Source: an uncultured Bacteroidales bacterium
Lineage (GTDB): Bacteria; Bacteroidota; Bacteroidia; Bacteroidales; Bacteroidaceae
DNA: 64,000 nucleotides
Reading direction: 5' to 3'
Assembly: GCA_902779165.1 (NCBI GenBank)
Contig: CACZAN010000009.1
Coordinates: 1-64,000, forward strand
In this document: positions 45,439 through 55,006 of the stretch, piece after piece
How positions within the stretch are numbered: the first letter of the stretch is position 1
Layout: each line of letters begins with the position of its first letter
Position numbers and translations under genes: made by a program
The notes under the pieces: generated by a model
What the model was told of the DNA's origin: nothing
Database searches by the model: none
The model's input: the letters and a program-made list of their open reading frames with translations, nothing else

Positions 45439-45614
45439 CACGTCCTCCACAACAAGACGATACGTCTTCCGCAACAATCCGTCACGTCTTCCGCAAAAGG
45501 TCGTCACCTCTTCCACGAATGGTCGACACGTCTTCCACGAAAGGTCGTCACCTCTTCCACGAATGGTCGACACCTCTTCCACGAATGGTCGTCACCTCTT
45601 TTGTGAAAGGACGT
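45439..45614. repeat. 22-bp-period array of eight units
   Basis: Eight units of exactly 22 bp start at 45439, 45461, 45483 and so on. The common part is CACGTCTTCCACGAA or CACCTCTTCCACGAA followed by NGGTCGN. Units one, two and eight are the most divergent. Because 22 is not a multiple of three, selection on a protein would not preserve this period. Confidence 0.88.
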
Positions 45615-45644
45615 AGCAGCTTACACATATATATGTCTCAGCAA

Positions 45645-45688
45645 GCCTCACCAGCGAGACACGGCAGTCTCATCAGTGAGACAAAACC
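45645..45688. repeat. 22-bp-period array of two palindromic units
   Basis: Two units: GCCTCACCAGCGAGAC plus six bases, then GTCTCATCAGTGAGAC plus six bases. The second contains a perfect 6-bp dyad around TCAG. A partial GTCTCA lies just upstream. Confidence 0.7.
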
Positions 45689-45712
45689 CCACACAAAGGG
45701 ATGAGTTGAACA

Positions 45713-45800
45713 AACTATAGTTACTTAGACGACTAACTATAGTTCCACGCACGACAGACTATACTTCCTCAAACGACCAAGTATACTTCCTGCGCAATCA
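45713..45800. repeat. 22-bp-period array of four palindromic units
   Basis: Four units of exactly 22 bp each begin with a 10-bp palindrome, AACTATAGTT twice, the imperfect GACTATACTT, then AAGTATACTT. Twelve variable bases follow, usually containing ACGA. The array ends 58 bp before the -33 box of the GH3 gene. The rest of 45246-45959 holds the argD and GH3 promoters and no gene. Confidence 0.85.
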
Positions 45801-45857
45801 GGTATAAAGAATTATCCATAAAAGATACTATAAAGACCATCTTTCTTCCATTTTTTC

Positions 45858-45888
45858 TTTGTTTTCTCACAACTTTTATCTACCTTTG
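45858..45888 (+). promoter_or_regulatory. Promoter of the GH3 lipoprotein gene
   Basis: TTTG at 45858-45861, a 19-bp spacer and TACCTTTG at 45881-45888: an exact match to the Bacteroidota two-box pattern. The leader is about 65 nt. Confidence 0.75.
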
Positions 45889-45959
45889 CAGCGTGTTAAC
45901 CATTCGCACTTCAACATGACTTACATGAGCATCGACTCGTAAAACATAAATAACAAACA

Positions 45960-47135
45960 ATGAAAAAAAACTATCTATTGATGCTGGTCGCCATCATGAT
46001 TTGCGGCCTTACAGTGACCTCCTGCTCGAAAGACGATGAGGCAAATTCGGATGAGACAAATTCGCAGAAGGACGAGGTCGAAGCGCAACTCTCAAAGATG
46101 ACTCTGCGTGAGAAAGTGGGGCAGATGTTCTTTGTCCGTATGGAAACGCTCGACACCACCATTCACTGGAATGCCTATGCCGACCTCCAGGAGAATCCCA
46201 TCCTTGAGGTGAACAAGACAATGCGCGATGTGAACGCAAACTACCCCGTGGGCGGACTTATCCTCTATGCGTGGAATATCGAGAACGAGGCACAACTCTC
46301 GACACTGATTTCCCAGATACGGTCGCTCAATGGCAATCCGCTGCTCTGTATTGACGAGGAAGGCGGGCGCGTGGCTCGCATTGCCAACAACCCGAACTTC
46401 AATGTCAAGAAGTACGAGTCGATGAGTGCCATCGGTGCTACGGGCGATGCGAGAAACGCCTACGAGTGCGGAAACACTATCGGCACCTATTTGAAGCACT
46501 ACGGGTTCGACATCGACTTTGCGCCCGTGGCCGACGTGAACACCAACCCAGAGAACATCATCATCGGCGCGAGGGCTTTCAGCGATAATCCCGAAGTGGC
46601 TGCACCTATGGTGACAAACTACCTGCAAGGACTGAAGGATGCCGGTGTGACAGGGTGTATGAAACACTTCCCCGGACATGGCGACACGAAAACCGATACA
46701 CATTTCGGCTACGCATCGACTCAGAAGACGTGGGCAGAGATGATGGATTGTGAAATGGTGACCTTCAAGGCCGGCATTCAATGGGGCTGCCAGTTGATTA
46801 TGACAGCACATATCGGAGCACCCAAAGTAACGGGAACTGATGTTCCTTCAACCATGTCGTCTGTTATCCTTCAAGATAAACTCCGTGGCGAACTGGGCTA
46901 CCAGAACATCATCATCACCGATGGAATGGAGATGGGGGCCATCACTCAGCAGTACTCCAGTGCAGAGGCCGCCGTAGGCAGCATCCAGGCAGGCGTTGAC
47001 ATTGTGCTGGGTCCGAAAAATCTTGTTGAGGCATTCGATGCCGTCATCGCAGCTGTCAACAACGGTACAATCAGCGAGGAACGCATCAACCAGAGCGTAC
47101 GCCGAATTCTAAAACTAAGAATGAATAAACAATGA
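45960..47135 (+). CDS. Lipoprotein glycoside hydrolase family 3 (NagZ-like)
   Basis: The 391-residue protein has a lipoprotein signal (ICGLTVTSC) and a GH3 TIM barrel. KHFPGHGDTKTDTHFG is the NagZ-type loop that carries the catalytic His/Asp pair, LLCIDEEGGRVARI is the substrate strand, and Asp in ITDGMEMGAI is the nucleophile. It is likely to remove beta-N-acetylglucosamine from peptidoglycan or glycans, at the inner face of the outer membrane or on the surface. Confidence 0.9.
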   Translation: MKKNYLLMLVAIMICGLTVTSCSKDDEANSDETNSQKDEVEAQLSKMTLREKVGQMFFVRMETLDTTIHWNAYADLQENPILEVNKTMRDVNANYPVGGLILYAWNIENEAQLSTLISQIRSLNGNPLLCIDEEGGRVARIANNPNFNVKKYESMSAIGATGDARNAYECGNTIGTYLKHYGFDIDFAPVADVNTNPENIIIGARAFSDNPEVAAPMVTNYLQGLKDAGVTGCMKHFPGHGDTKTDTHFGYASTQKTWAEMMDCEMVTFKAGIQWGCQLIMTAHIGAPKVTGTDVPSTMSSVILQDKLRGELGYQNIIITDGMEMGAITQQYSSAEAAVGSIQAGVDIVLGPKNLVEAFDAVIAAVNNGTISEERINQSVRRILKLRMNKQ

Positions 47136-47140
47136 AAAAA

Positions 47141-47181
47141 GCGAGACCACGAATCTTACAGTTCGTGGTCTCGCTTTTTTT
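47141..47181. terminator. Strong bidirectional terminator
   Basis: GCGAGACCACGAA pairs with TTCGTGGTCTCGC, 13 bp around an 8-nt loop, with seven T after it on the + strand and six on the - strand. It separates the convergent GH3 and acyl-CoA dehydrogenase genes. Confidence 0.95.
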
Positions 47182-47193
47182 AGGCAGTAATCC

Positions 47194-48930
47194 TCAGCAG
47201 GAAACTTCGGCAGCGCGGAAGCTGGCGAGGTCCTCTGGACAGAAGGCTGCAATGTATGCGGCTTTGCCGATGACATTTTCCTCAGCCATACGGACATAGA
47301 CGTTGGCGCTCTTCTCGAAGAGTTCGGGATCCTTGGCGGCATCGCGGATGATGAGCAGCGACATCACGATTTCGCAGGTCATGTCGTAGAGGCGACGCGA
47401 GAGGAAATCGATGGCATCCTGGTCCTCGAGGCCCTTCACAGTGTTGAGGGCTTGCTCGTAGACTTCCGTCATCTTCTCTACGCGGGCAAGAAGCGCAGCC
47501 AACTTCTCACTTTTCCCTGCATCATCCTTCACTTCCACTGCCATCTCCTTAATATTCTGGAGCATGGTACCGTTAATGATGTAGCGGATGGCAGCAACAA
47601 CCTGCAACTGAGTCGTACCTTCGTAGATGCTGAAAATGCGGGCATCGCGGTAGAGGCGCTGCGACTTGTACTCCATGATGAATCCGCTGCCTCCATGAAT
47701 GGAGATAGCATCGTAGGCGTTCTGATTGGCGTACTCAGAGTTCATGCCTTTGGCCAGCGGTGTGAAGGCATCAGCCAGACGCTGATACCTCTTCAGTTCC
47801 TGCTTCTCCTCGGGAGTGAGCTTGCGGTCGCGCTCGATGTCTTCCAGAGCCTTGTAGATATCCACATAAGCGGCTGTCTGATAGAGCAGCGAGCGGCCAG
47901 CATCGAGTTTGGCCTTCATGCGAGAGAGCATATCATAAACTGCAGGGAACTCAATAATCTTCTGTCCGAACTGAGCACGCTCCTTGGCGTAGGCAAGTCC
48001 TTCGTTGTAAGCTTCCTGAGAGAGACCAACCGACTGGGCAGCAATGCCTAAGCGGGCGCCGTTCATGAGAGCCATCACATACTTGATAAGTCCCAGACGA
48101 GTGCTGCCGCAGAGTTCTGCCTTCGCGTTCTTATAGGTCAGCTCGCAGGTAGGAGAACCGTGAATACCTAATTTGTGCTCGATGTGGCGCACATTGACAC
48201 CACCGTTGCGCTTATCGTAGATAAACATCGAGAGGCCGCGGCCGTCCTTGGTGCCCTCCTCAGAACGGGCGAGGACGAGGTGGATGTCCGAGTCACCATT
48301 GGTGATGAAACGCTTCACACCATTCAGGCGCCAGCAGTTCTCCTTCTCATCGAAGGTAGCCTTCAGCATCACGCGCTGCAGGTCACTACCTGCATCCGGC
48401 TCAGTCAGATCCATCGACATTCCTTCACCAGCACATACACGGGGGATGTACTTCTGGCGCTGTTCTTCGGAGCCGAACTCATAGAGGGTGTCGATGCAGC
48501 TCTGCAGGCTCCAGATATTCTGAAAACCAGCATCGGAGGCAGAAATGACCTCAGAGAGCATGGAGAACACAAGGTTCGGGAGGTTCAGACCGCCGTAGCG
48601 ACGGGGCATGGAGACACCCCAGAGGCCTGCCTTGCGGGTGGCATCGAGGTTCTCGAAGGTCTTGCTGGCGTAAATCATGCGTCCGTTCTCAAGGTGGGGT
48701 CCTTCCAGGTCCACGCTCTCGGAGTTGGGAGCGATGATGTTGGCAGCCACGTCGCCCGTGATGTCGAGAATCTGCTTGTAGTTCTCGATGGCGTCGCCCA
48801 AATCCACGGGCGCATAGTCATATTCTTTCGCATCAGCGAAACCCTTTTCTTTTAGCTCAACGATACGAGCCATCAGGGGGTGGTTCAAGTAGAACCCGAT
48901 CTCAGGATGATCGCTATAATAGTTTGCCAT
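47194..48930 (-). CDS. Acyl-CoA dehydrogenase
   Basis: The 578-residue FAD enzyme is of the longer type. MDLTEPDAGSDLQRVMLKA and RFITNGDSDIHLVLAR are FAD/substrate blocks, and IYEGTTQLQ near 435 holds the likely catalytic Glu. It oxidises or reduces an acyl-CoA and exchanges electrons with the electron-transfer flavoprotein encoded just upstream. The C-terminal ~120 residues are an extension typical of this subgroup. Confidence 0.92.
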   Translation of the reverse strand: MANYYSDHPEIGFYLNHPLMARIVELKEKGFADAKEYDYAPVDLGDAIENYKQILDITGDVAANIIAPNSESVDLEGPHLENGRMIYASKTFENLDATRKAGLWGVSMPRRYGGLNLPNLVFSMLSEVISASDAGFQNIWSLQSCIDTLYEFGSEEQRQKYIPRVCAGEGMSMDLTEPDAGSDLQRVMLKATFDEKENCWRLNGVKRFITNGDSDIHLVLARSEEGTKDGRGLSMFIYDKRNGGVNVRHIEHKLGIHGSPTCELTYKNAKAELCGSTRLGLIKYVMALMNGARLGIAAQSVGLSQEAYNEGLAYAKERAQFGQKIIEFPAVYDMLSRMKAKLDAGRSLLYQTAAYVDIYKALEDIERDRKLTPEEKQELKRYQRLADAFTPLAKGMNSEYANQNAYDAISIHGGSGFIMEYKSQRLYRDARIFSIYEGTTQLQVVAAIRYIINGTMLQNIKEMAVEVKDDAGKSEKLAALLARVEKMTEVYEQALNTVKGLEDQDAIDFLSRRLYDMTCEIVMSLLIIRDAAKDPELFEKSANVYVRMAEENVIGKAAYIAAFCPEDLASFRAAEVSC

Positions 48931-48932
48931 AA

Positions 48933-49109
48933 TTATTCTTTTTCTTTATCCAAGTTTATCCATACTCTGTAAAAAGCAATAGAGAAATAGATTGCAATCA
49001 CCTCATTGAGGACTCTTCTCCATGTTGTCTTATTCGGGTCGAGCGACAACCAAACGGACGCGATGACGAGAGCTGCATACAGAAGTAGAAATAGAACTTG
49101 TTTCTTCAT
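48933..49109 (-). CDS. Small membrane protein between etfA and the acyl-CoA dehydrogenase gene
   Basis: A 58-codon frame starts at ATG 49109, one base after the etfA stop, and stops 2 bp before the dehydrogenase ATG. The product begins MKKQVLFLLLYAALVIASVW, a membrane segment, followed by DPNKTTWRR and a second hydrophobic stretch, then an acidic-basic end. The tight spacing on both sides and the balanced composition support a real gene. I do not recognise the family. It might anchor the ETF/dehydrogenase pair to the membrane. Confidence 0.7.
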   Translation of the reverse strand: MKKQVLFLLLYAALVIASVWLSLDPNKTTWRRVLNEVIAIYFSIAFYRVWINLDKEKE

Positions 49110-49110
49110 T

Positions 49111-50133
49111 TTACTTCGAGTTCTGCTTATAATACTTGATCAATTTCGGCACGACTTCTTCAACGGTACCAACGATAACGTAGTCGGCAATGCGGTTGAT
49201 GGGTGCATCGGGGTCGCTGTTGATGCTGATGATGATGCCTGAATCCTGCATACCGGCGATGTGCTGAATCTGACCGCTGATGCCGCAGGCGATATACACC
49301 TTCGGGTGAACGGTGACACCCGTCTGACCGATCTGACGGTCGTGGTCACAGAATCCTGCATCTACGGCAGCACGCGAGCCGCCGACTTCGCCATGAAGCA
49401 CCTTGGCGAGGTCAAAGAGCATATCGAAGCCTTCCTTCGAACCCATACCATAACCTCCAGCCACCACGATGGGAGCACCCTTCAGGTTGTGCTTGGCAGC
49501 CTCCACATGGTGGTCGAGGACCTTTACGACGAACGCCTCTGGAGAGACATACTTAGAAACTTCGGGATAGACCACTTCCTTGCGGCAAGCGCCTTCGTAG
49601 ACAGACTTCTGCATCACGCCTGAGCGTACGGTAGCCATCTGCGGACGATGTTCTGGGTTCACAATCGTAGCGACGATATTTCCTCCGAAGGCAGGACGAA
49701 TCTGATAGAGCAGGTTCTCATATACCTTATTATTCTTTTTGTCCTCATACGGACCAATCTCCAACTCCGTGCAGTCGGCGGTGAGGCCGCTGGTGAGGGA
49801 AGAGGAAACGCGGGGGCCGAGGTCGCGACCGATCACGGTAGCACCCATCAAACAAATCTGAGGCTGCTCCTCCTTGAAGAGGTTCACAAGGATATCGGTG
49901 TGGGGAGCTGAGGTGTAGGGGAAGAGGTCCTTGCCGTCGAAGACAAAGAGTTTGTCAACGCCATAAGGAAGTATCTGATCTTCCACCTTTCCTTTAATAC
50001 CTGTGCCTGCTACGACAGCATGCAGCTCCACACCCAGTTCATTGGCGAGCTTGCGACCCTTGGTCAGCAACTCTTGAGATACTTCCTGTACTTGAGTACC
50101 TTCTATCTCGCAATATACAAATACATTATTCAT
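49111..50133 (-). CDS. etfA: Electron transfer flavoprotein alpha subunit
   Basis: The 340-residue protein has the N-terminal adenine-nucleotide-like fold and the C-terminal FAD domain. VVAGGYGMGSKEGFDML, GGSRAAVDAGFCDHDRQIGQ and YIACGISGQIQHIAGM are family motifs. With EtfB it carries electrons from the acyl-CoA dehydrogenase encoded in the same operon. Confidence 0.95.
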   Translation of the reverse strand: MNNVFVYCEIEGTQVQEVSQELLTKGRKLANELGVELHAVVAGTGIKGKVEDQILPYGVDKLFVFDGKDLFPYTSAPHTDILVNLFKEEQPQICLMGATVIGRDLGPRVSSSLTSGLTADCTELEIGPYEDKKNNKVYENLLYQIRPAFGGNIVATIVNPEHRPQMATVRSGVMQKSVYEGACRKEVVYPEVSKYVSPEAFVVKVLDHHVEAAKHNLKGAPIVVAGGYGMGSKEGFDMLFDLAKVLHGEVGGSRAAVDAGFCDHDRQIGQTGVTVHPKVYIACGISGQIQHIAGMQDSGIIISINSDPDAPINRIADYVIVGTVEEVVPKLIKYYKQNSK

Positions 50134-50138
50134 ATCTC

Positions 50139-51008
50139 TTAACCAATAATCTTTTCGTCCAACAATTCTTTGATCATTCCCTCGATGTCCGCATCACTGG
50201 CTGTCAGCGTCTTGCTCTCCTTGGCCTGGAACACAATGTTCTTGATAGCCTTTACTTTCGTAGGAGAACCGCTGAGACCGCATTGTGCGGGATCGCCATC
50301 GACATCAGCCACGCTCCATTGATTCAGCGTAAGGTAGGGACGCTCCTCGTAGAGGTTATCATAGGGTGTTCCCTCTGCGGGACGCTCCAGTGGGCAGGAG
50401 GCACGCTTGTACTTCATCACCAGCTTAGCGTTTTGAGGGCGGCAGGGAGCTGCACTTCCGTTGACGGTGATGACCACGGGCAGGGGAGCTTCTACGGTCT
50501 CCACGCCACCGTCGATGTGACGTTTCACAGTTGCCACGCCGTCTTTGACGCTGATTTCTTCTGCATATGTCACCTGATTGAGGCCCAGTTTCTGAGCCAC
50601 CTGCGGACCTACCTGAGCCGTATCGCCGTCGATAGCCTGACGACCACCTATGACGATATCCACATCACCAATTTTCTTGATGGCAGTAGCTAATGCGTAA
50701 GAAGTAGCAAGGGTATCAGCACCTGCGAAGAGACGGTCGGTAAGCAACCAACCAGTATCAGCGCCGCGATAAAGTCCCTGACGGATAACCTCTCCTGCAC
50801 GTGGAGGACCCATCGTGAGGATTCCTACTGTGGAGCCCGGATTCTGCTCTTTCAAACGAAGGGCCTGCTCCAGGGCGTTCAAATCTTCGGGGTTGAAGAT
50901 AGCGGGAAGGGCTGAACGGTTCACGGTGCCTTCAGCAGTCATTGCATCCTTGCCCACATTTCGGGTGTCTGGCACTTGCTTAGCCAGCACAACGATTTTA
51001 AGACTCAT
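50139..51008 (-). CDS. etfB: Electron transfer flavoprotein beta subunit
   Basis: The 289-residue protein starts LKIVVLAKQVPDT and contains NPEDLNALEQALRLKE and VIGGRQAIDGDTAQVGPQVA, which bind the nucleotide. It heads the operon etfB, etfA, small ORF, acyl-CoA dehydrogenase. Confidence 0.95.
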   Translation of the reverse strand: MSLKIVVLAKQVPDTRNVGKDAMTAEGTVNRSALPAIFNPEDLNALEQALRLKEQNPGSTVGILTMGPPRAGEVIRQGLYRGADTGWLLTDRLFAGADTLATSYALATAIKKIGDVDIVIGGRQAIDGDTAQVGPQVAQKLGLNQVTYAEEISVKDGVATVKRHIDGGVETVEAPLPVVITVNGSAAPCRPQNAKLVMKYKRASCPLERPAEGTPYDNLYEERPYLTLNQWSVADVDGDPAQCGLSGSPTKVKAIKNIVFQAKESKTLTASDADIEGMIKELLDEKIIG

Positions 51009-51047
51009 ATTCTTCTAATTTAACATTCCATGTATCTTTAGCGGGTG

Positions 51048-51079
51048 CAAAAGTACTCACAATTTTCGAGATTGACAAA
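51048..51079 (-). promoter_or_regulatory. etfB operon promoter
   Basis: Read leftward: TTTG at 51079-51076, a 20-bp spacer and TACTTTTG at 51055-51048, 40 bp before the ATG. Confidence 0.7.
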
Positions 51080-51160
51080 AAAAAGCGAAAAAAACGGCCT
51101 TTGGACGCCAGCTATACAACAAATTATGGAGATATCTTTTATGCTTTGAAGCATTATTCG

Positions 51161-51168
51161 TACTTTTG
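51161..51168 (+). promoter_or_regulatory. -7 box of the beta-barrel protein gene
   Basis: TACTTTTG, 31 bp before the ATG at 51200. Confidence 0.55.
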
Positions 51169-51199
51169 CGGCGCAGAACAACAAAAACACTTATTAATT

Positions 51200-51775
51200 A
51201 TGAAGAAGATTATCCTTTCTCTGATGGCCATTATGCTCGTTGCCATCGCGCCTGCCAGCGCCAAAGTGAAATTCGGTGCCAAGGGCGGTATCAACATTAC
51301 ACATCTGTCTTTTAATCAAGACGTGTTTAGTTCTTCCAACAGGGTCGGTTGGTTCATAGGCCCCACGCTAAAGGTTGGGCTTCCCTTGGGCTTTGGAGTC
51401 GACGGCGCAGTGCTCTTCGACTCTCGTAAGACGGACGTGGACGGCAACAAACTTACCTTCAACAGCCTCCAGATTCCTGTTAATGCCCGTTTTGACGTCA
51501 ATCCCGTCAAGGCCCTGGGAATCTATATTGCCACAGGCCCTCAATTCGGAATCAATTTTGGGGACACACAAGTCAAGTTAAATGATTTAGGCAATACCAT
51601 GGACATGAACCGCGCAGCCATTTCCTGGAATATTGGTGCCGGTTTGATTTTGTTTAAGCACTTGGAGCTGGGAGCTGCCTATAACTTCCCTATCAGCAAG
51701 TTGGGTGACATTATAACCCTCGGCGATGATACCAGAACCAAGGTCTGGACAGTCAGCGCCGCGTATTATTTCTAA
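51200..51775 (+). CDS. Outer-membrane beta-barrel protein (PorT/OmpX-like fold)
   Basis: The 191-residue protein has a signal peptide (LVAIAPASA) followed by KVKFGAKGGINITHLSF, alternating strands, and a C-terminal strand ending VSAAYYF with terminal Phe. This fits an eight-stranded barrel of the Bacteroidota outer-membrane family 2 type. Its function is not known. A 33-codon upstream extension was rejected since it covers the promoter. Confidence 0.85.
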   Translation: MKKIILSLMAIMLVAIAPASAKVKFGAKGGINITHLSFNQDVFSSSNRVGWFIGPTLKVGLPLGFGVDGAVLFDSRKTDVDGNKLTFNSLQIPVNARFDVNPVKALGIYIATGPQFGINFGDTQVKLNDLGNTMDMNRAAISWNIGAGLILFKHLELGAAYNFPISKLGDIITLGDDTRTKVWTVSAAYYF

Positions 51776-51795
51776 CAGCAGGAAAGGCCAACAGG

Positions 51796-53103
51796 TTATT
51801 TCTGTCGGATAAAGATATTGATGGGAGTGCCGGAGAAATTCCAGCGCTCCCTAATCTTATTCTCCAGGAAACGGCGGTAAGGCTCCTTCACGTACTGAGG
51901 CAGGTTGGCATAGAAGACAAAGCTGGGGATACGGGTATCCGGCAGCTGGGCACAGTACTTGATTTTAATGTACTTACCTTTGATGGATGGAGGAGGATAA
52001 GCCTCTATCAGAGGCAACATCTCCTGATTGAGTTTGGTGGTTCCCACTCGAGCCCTACGATGTTTGTCGACGGCTGCGGCAGCCTCCAGCACTTTGAAGA
52101 TACGCTGCTTGGTGAGTGCCGAGGCGAAGATGATGTCGAAATCTGTAAAAGGCGCCATACGCTCGCGAATGGTGTCCTCAAAGTACTTGATGGCAGTTGT
52201 AGACTTATCCTCGACGAGGTCCCACTTATTAACCACCACAACAAGTCCCTTTTGGTTGCGCTGGATGAGCTGGAAGATATTCAGATCCTGAGCCTCAACA
52301 CCACGGGTGGCATCCAACATAAGAATACATACGTCGGAGTTCTCGATTGCCCGGATACTACGCATGACGCTGTAGAATTCCAAGTCTTCGCTGACCTTGG
52401 ATTTACGACGAATGCCCGCCGTATCTACAAGCAGGAAATCGAATCCGAACTTCTGGTAGTGGGTATAAATACTATCGCGGGTGGTGCCAGCTATGTCTGT
52501 GACGATGTGTCGCTCCTCACCAATAAAAGCATTTGTAAGACTGGACTTCCCAACGTTAGGACGTCCAACGACAGCGATACGCGGTAGTCCAGGATCTTCT
52601 TGCACTTCATCGACCTTCGGCAGTTTCTCTATCACAAGGTCAAGGAGGTCACCCGTTCCACTTCCCGTAGCCGATGAAATACAAAACGGATCGCCCAGGC
52701 CCAAAGCATAGAACTCTGCCGCCTGCCACTGCTGGTCATTATTGTCGGTTTTGTTTGCCACAAGAATGACAGGCTTGGTTGCACGGCGTAGGATGCCCGC
52801 CACCTGCTGGTCGAGATCGGTGACACCTGTGGTGACATCAACGAGGAATAGTATCACGTCGGCCTCCTCGGTAGCAAGGGTGACTTGCTTGCGGATTTCT
52901 TCTTCAAAGATATCGTCGCTATTGACGACCCAACCGCCCGTATCAACGACAGAAAACTCACGGCCCACCCATTCGCACTTGCCGTACTGGCGGTCGCGAG
53001 TGGTTCCGGCCTCGTCGGAAACGATGGCGTGACGCGTCTTAGTCAGACGGTTAAAGAGGGTGGACTTGCCTACATTGGGGCGTCCTACGATTGCTACTAA
53101 CAT
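51796..53103 (-). CDS. der: Ribosome biogenesis GTPase Der
   Basis: The 435-residue protein has two tandem GTPase domains, each with its own P-loop ([12 protein letters not shown] near 7 and [12 protein letters not shown] near 180), NKTD and NKWD guanine motifs, and a C-terminal KH-like domain ([19 protein letters not shown]). It acts in 50S subunit assembly. It lies 9 bp after era. Confidence 0.97.
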   Translation of the reverse strand: MLVAIVGRPNVGKSTLFNRLTKTRHAIVSDEAGTTRDRQYGKCEWVGREFSVVDTGGWVVNSDDIFEEEIRKQVTLATEEADVILFLVDVTTGVTDLDQQVAGILRRATKPVILVANKTDNNDQQWQAAEFYALGLGDPFCISSATGSGTGDLLDLVIEKLPKVDEVQEDPGLPRIAVVGRPNVGKSSLTNAFIGEERHIVTDIAGTTRDSIYTHYQKFGFDFLLVDTAGIRRKSKVSEDLEFYSVMRSIRAIENSDVCILMLDATRGVEAQDLNIFQLIQRNQKGLVVVVNKWDLVEDKSTTAIKYFEDTIRERMAPFTDFDIIFASALTKQRIFKVLEAAAAVDKHRRARVGTTKLNQEMLPLIEAYPPPSIKGKYIKIKYCAQLPDTRIPSFVFYANLPQYVKEPYRRFLENKIRERWNFSGTPINIFIRQK

Positions 53104-53112
53104 AAGAATAAA

Positions 53113-53994
53113 TTATTCCAGTTTATATCCATATTGCTTCATGGCGCGTTCGCTGTTGCGCCAGTCCTTGTCGACTTTGACGAAGCATTGCAGATAAATC
53201 TTCTTGCCGAAGAAACGTTCGAGTTCGCGGCGGGCCTCGCTGCTGACACGCTTGAGGGCAACGCCCTGATGTCCGATAATGATGCCTTTCTGGCTCTCGC
53301 GTTCCACATATACCACAGCTTCAATTCGGATGAGGTCATCGGTCTCCTTGAAGCTCTCCACGACGGGTTCTACGGAGTAAGGAATCTCCTTATTATAATA
53401 TAAGAGAATCTTCTCGCGGATGATCTCCGTGACAAAGAAACGGGCGGGCTTATCGGTCCATGTGTCCTTGTCAAAATAAGCGGGCGACTCGGGCAGCAGC
53501 TCCTTGATACGCTGCAACACCTGATCTATGCCGAACTTATGAAGAGCTGAAATGGGGAAGAACTCCGCCTGAGGCAACACCGCATGCCACTCTTCCACCT
53601 TCTGGGCGAGGGCTTCCTGATTGCTGAGGTCTATCTTATTGATGAGGACGAGAATGGGTACCGACAGGTGCTGCACCTTCTGAAGGAAATCAGCATTTTT
53701 ATCGGGCGTTTCGACCATATCCGTGACATACAGCAAGATGTCTGCGTCTTCGAGAGCGCCCTCGGAAAACTGCAACATCTGCTCCTGCAGCTTGTAGTTG
53801 GGTTTCAACACGCCAGGAGTGTCTGAGAAGCATATCTGCATCTCGGGCGTATTGAGGATACCCATGATACGGTGGCGCGTAGTCTGTGCCTTGAAGGTGG
53901 CAATGGAAATACGTTCGCCCACGAGGAGATTCATGAGCGTGGATTTCCCCACATTCGGGTTCCCAACAATATTTACGAAGCCAGACTTGTGCAT
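53113..53994 (-). CDS. era: GTPase Era
   Basis: The 293-residue protein has one GTPase domain ([20 protein letters not shown]) and a C-terminal KH domain for the 16S rRNA 3' end (IGHQGVALKRVSSEARRELE). It helps 30S maturation. Its ATG overlaps the fabH stop by one base (TAATG). Confidence 0.97.
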   Translation of the reverse strand: MHKSGFVNIVGNPNVGKSTLMNLLVGERISIATFKAQTTRHRIMGILNTPEMQICFSDTPGVLKPNYKLQEQMLQFSEGALEDADILLYVTDMVETPDKNADFLQKVQHLSVPILVLINKIDLSNQEALAQKVEEWHAVLPQAEFFPISALHKFGIDQVLQRIKELLPESPAYFDKDTWTDKPARFFVTEIIREKILLYYNKEIPYSVEPVVESFKETDDLIRIEAVVYVERESQKGIIIGHQGVALKRVSSEARRELERFFGKKIYLQCFVKVDKDWRNSERAMKQYGYKLE

Positions 53995-54992
53995 TATTTA
54001 CTGTCGTAGCCCCATTTCATGTAAGCTGCACCCCAAGTGAAGCCTGCACCAAATGCGGTGAAGATGAGGTTGTCGCCTTTCTTCAGTTGTTTCTCATAAT
54101 CCCAGAGAGCCAGAGGCAGCGTACCGCTGGAGGTGTTGCCGTACTTCTGGATATTCAGCATAACCTTCTCCATTGGCATTTCCAGCCGCTTGGCAACCGC
54201 CTCGATGATGCGTACATTCGCCTGATGCGGAATAATCCAGTCAATGTTTTCATTGGTGAGGCCATTGCGCTCGGCAATGCGTGCACAGGCGTCGGACATG
54301 TTGGTCACTGCGAACTTGAAGACGGTGCGACCTTCCTGATGCAAATAGTGCATGCGATGCTCCAAGGTGAAATAGGACGGAGGGGTGGCGGAACCGCCAG
54401 CCTTCAGACAGAGGAAGGGCAGTCCCTGACCGTCGGTGCGCAGGTAGCTATCCTGCCAACCGAGATCCTCGGTAGTGCCTTCCACCAGTGTGGCAGCAGC
54501 ACCGTCGCCGAAGATGGCACAGGTCTGACGGTCTGTAAAGTCGAGAATGCTCGACATCTTGTCTGCGCCAATAACGACAATCTTCTTATACCTTCCGCTC
54601 TCAATCATACAAGCGGCCTGTTCCATGGCGAATAGCCACCCTGAGCATGCAGCAGAGAGTTCAAAAGCGTGGGCGTTGGTCATTCCACACTTGCCCAAAA
54701 CAATACTTGCCGTAGAGGGGAAATGATAGTCAGCCGTAGAGGTAGAGCAAATGACTGCATCAACGGTGAGCGGGTCGGTACCCGTCTTCTCCAGCAGTTG
54801 CTTCACTGCTTTGCGCGCCATATAGCTCGTACCCAGTCCTTCTTCGTTGAGGATGCGACGCTCTTTGACTCCGATACGGGTCATTATCCATTCGTCGGAG
54901 GTATCTACCATCCGGCTGAGTTCATCATTGGTGAGGACATAATCGGGAACATAGCCCCCCACACCAGTGATGATGGCATGTAGTTTTTCCAT
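53994..54992 (-). CDS. fabH: 3-oxoacyl-ACP synthase III
   Basis: The 332-residue condensing enzyme starts fatty-acid synthesis from acetyl-CoA. Catalytic Cys116 is in SAACSGWLF, His in [11 protein letters not shown], and Asn in [11 protein letters not shown]. The ATG at 54992 was chosen; a 25-codon extension is translated from the octamer array in the leader. Part of the yceD-rpmF-fabH-era-der run; plsX, often found before fabH, is missing here. Confidence 0.96.
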   Translation of the reverse strand: MEKLHAIITGVGGYVPDYVLTNDELSRMVDTSDEWIMTRIGVKERRILNEEGLGTSYMARKAVKQLLEKTGTDPLTVDAVICSTSTADYHFPSTASIVLGKCGMTNAHAFELSAACSGWLFAMEQAACMIESGRYKKIVVIGADKMSSILDFTDRQTCAIFGDGAAATLVEGTTEDLGWQDSYLRTDGQGLPFLCLKAGGSATPPSYFTLEHRMHYLHQEGRTVFKFAVTNMSDACARIAERNGLTNENIDWIIPHQANVRIIEAVAKRLEMPMEKVMLNIQKYGNTSSGTLPLALWDYEKQLKKGDNLIFTAFGAGFTWGAAYMKWGYDSK

Positions 54993-55006
54993 GAAGAGTC
55001 TGTTTT

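Noticed and set aside
45345-45704. A 119-codon + strand frame in the argD-GH3 gap
   Set aside because: It runs through the 22-bp arrays; the period is not a multiple of three, so the protein repeat is an artefact. There is no start signal.
45439-45800. A CRISPR array
   Set aside because: Units are 22 bp in total with no room for spacers of normal length, sequences drift between units, and no cas genes are near.
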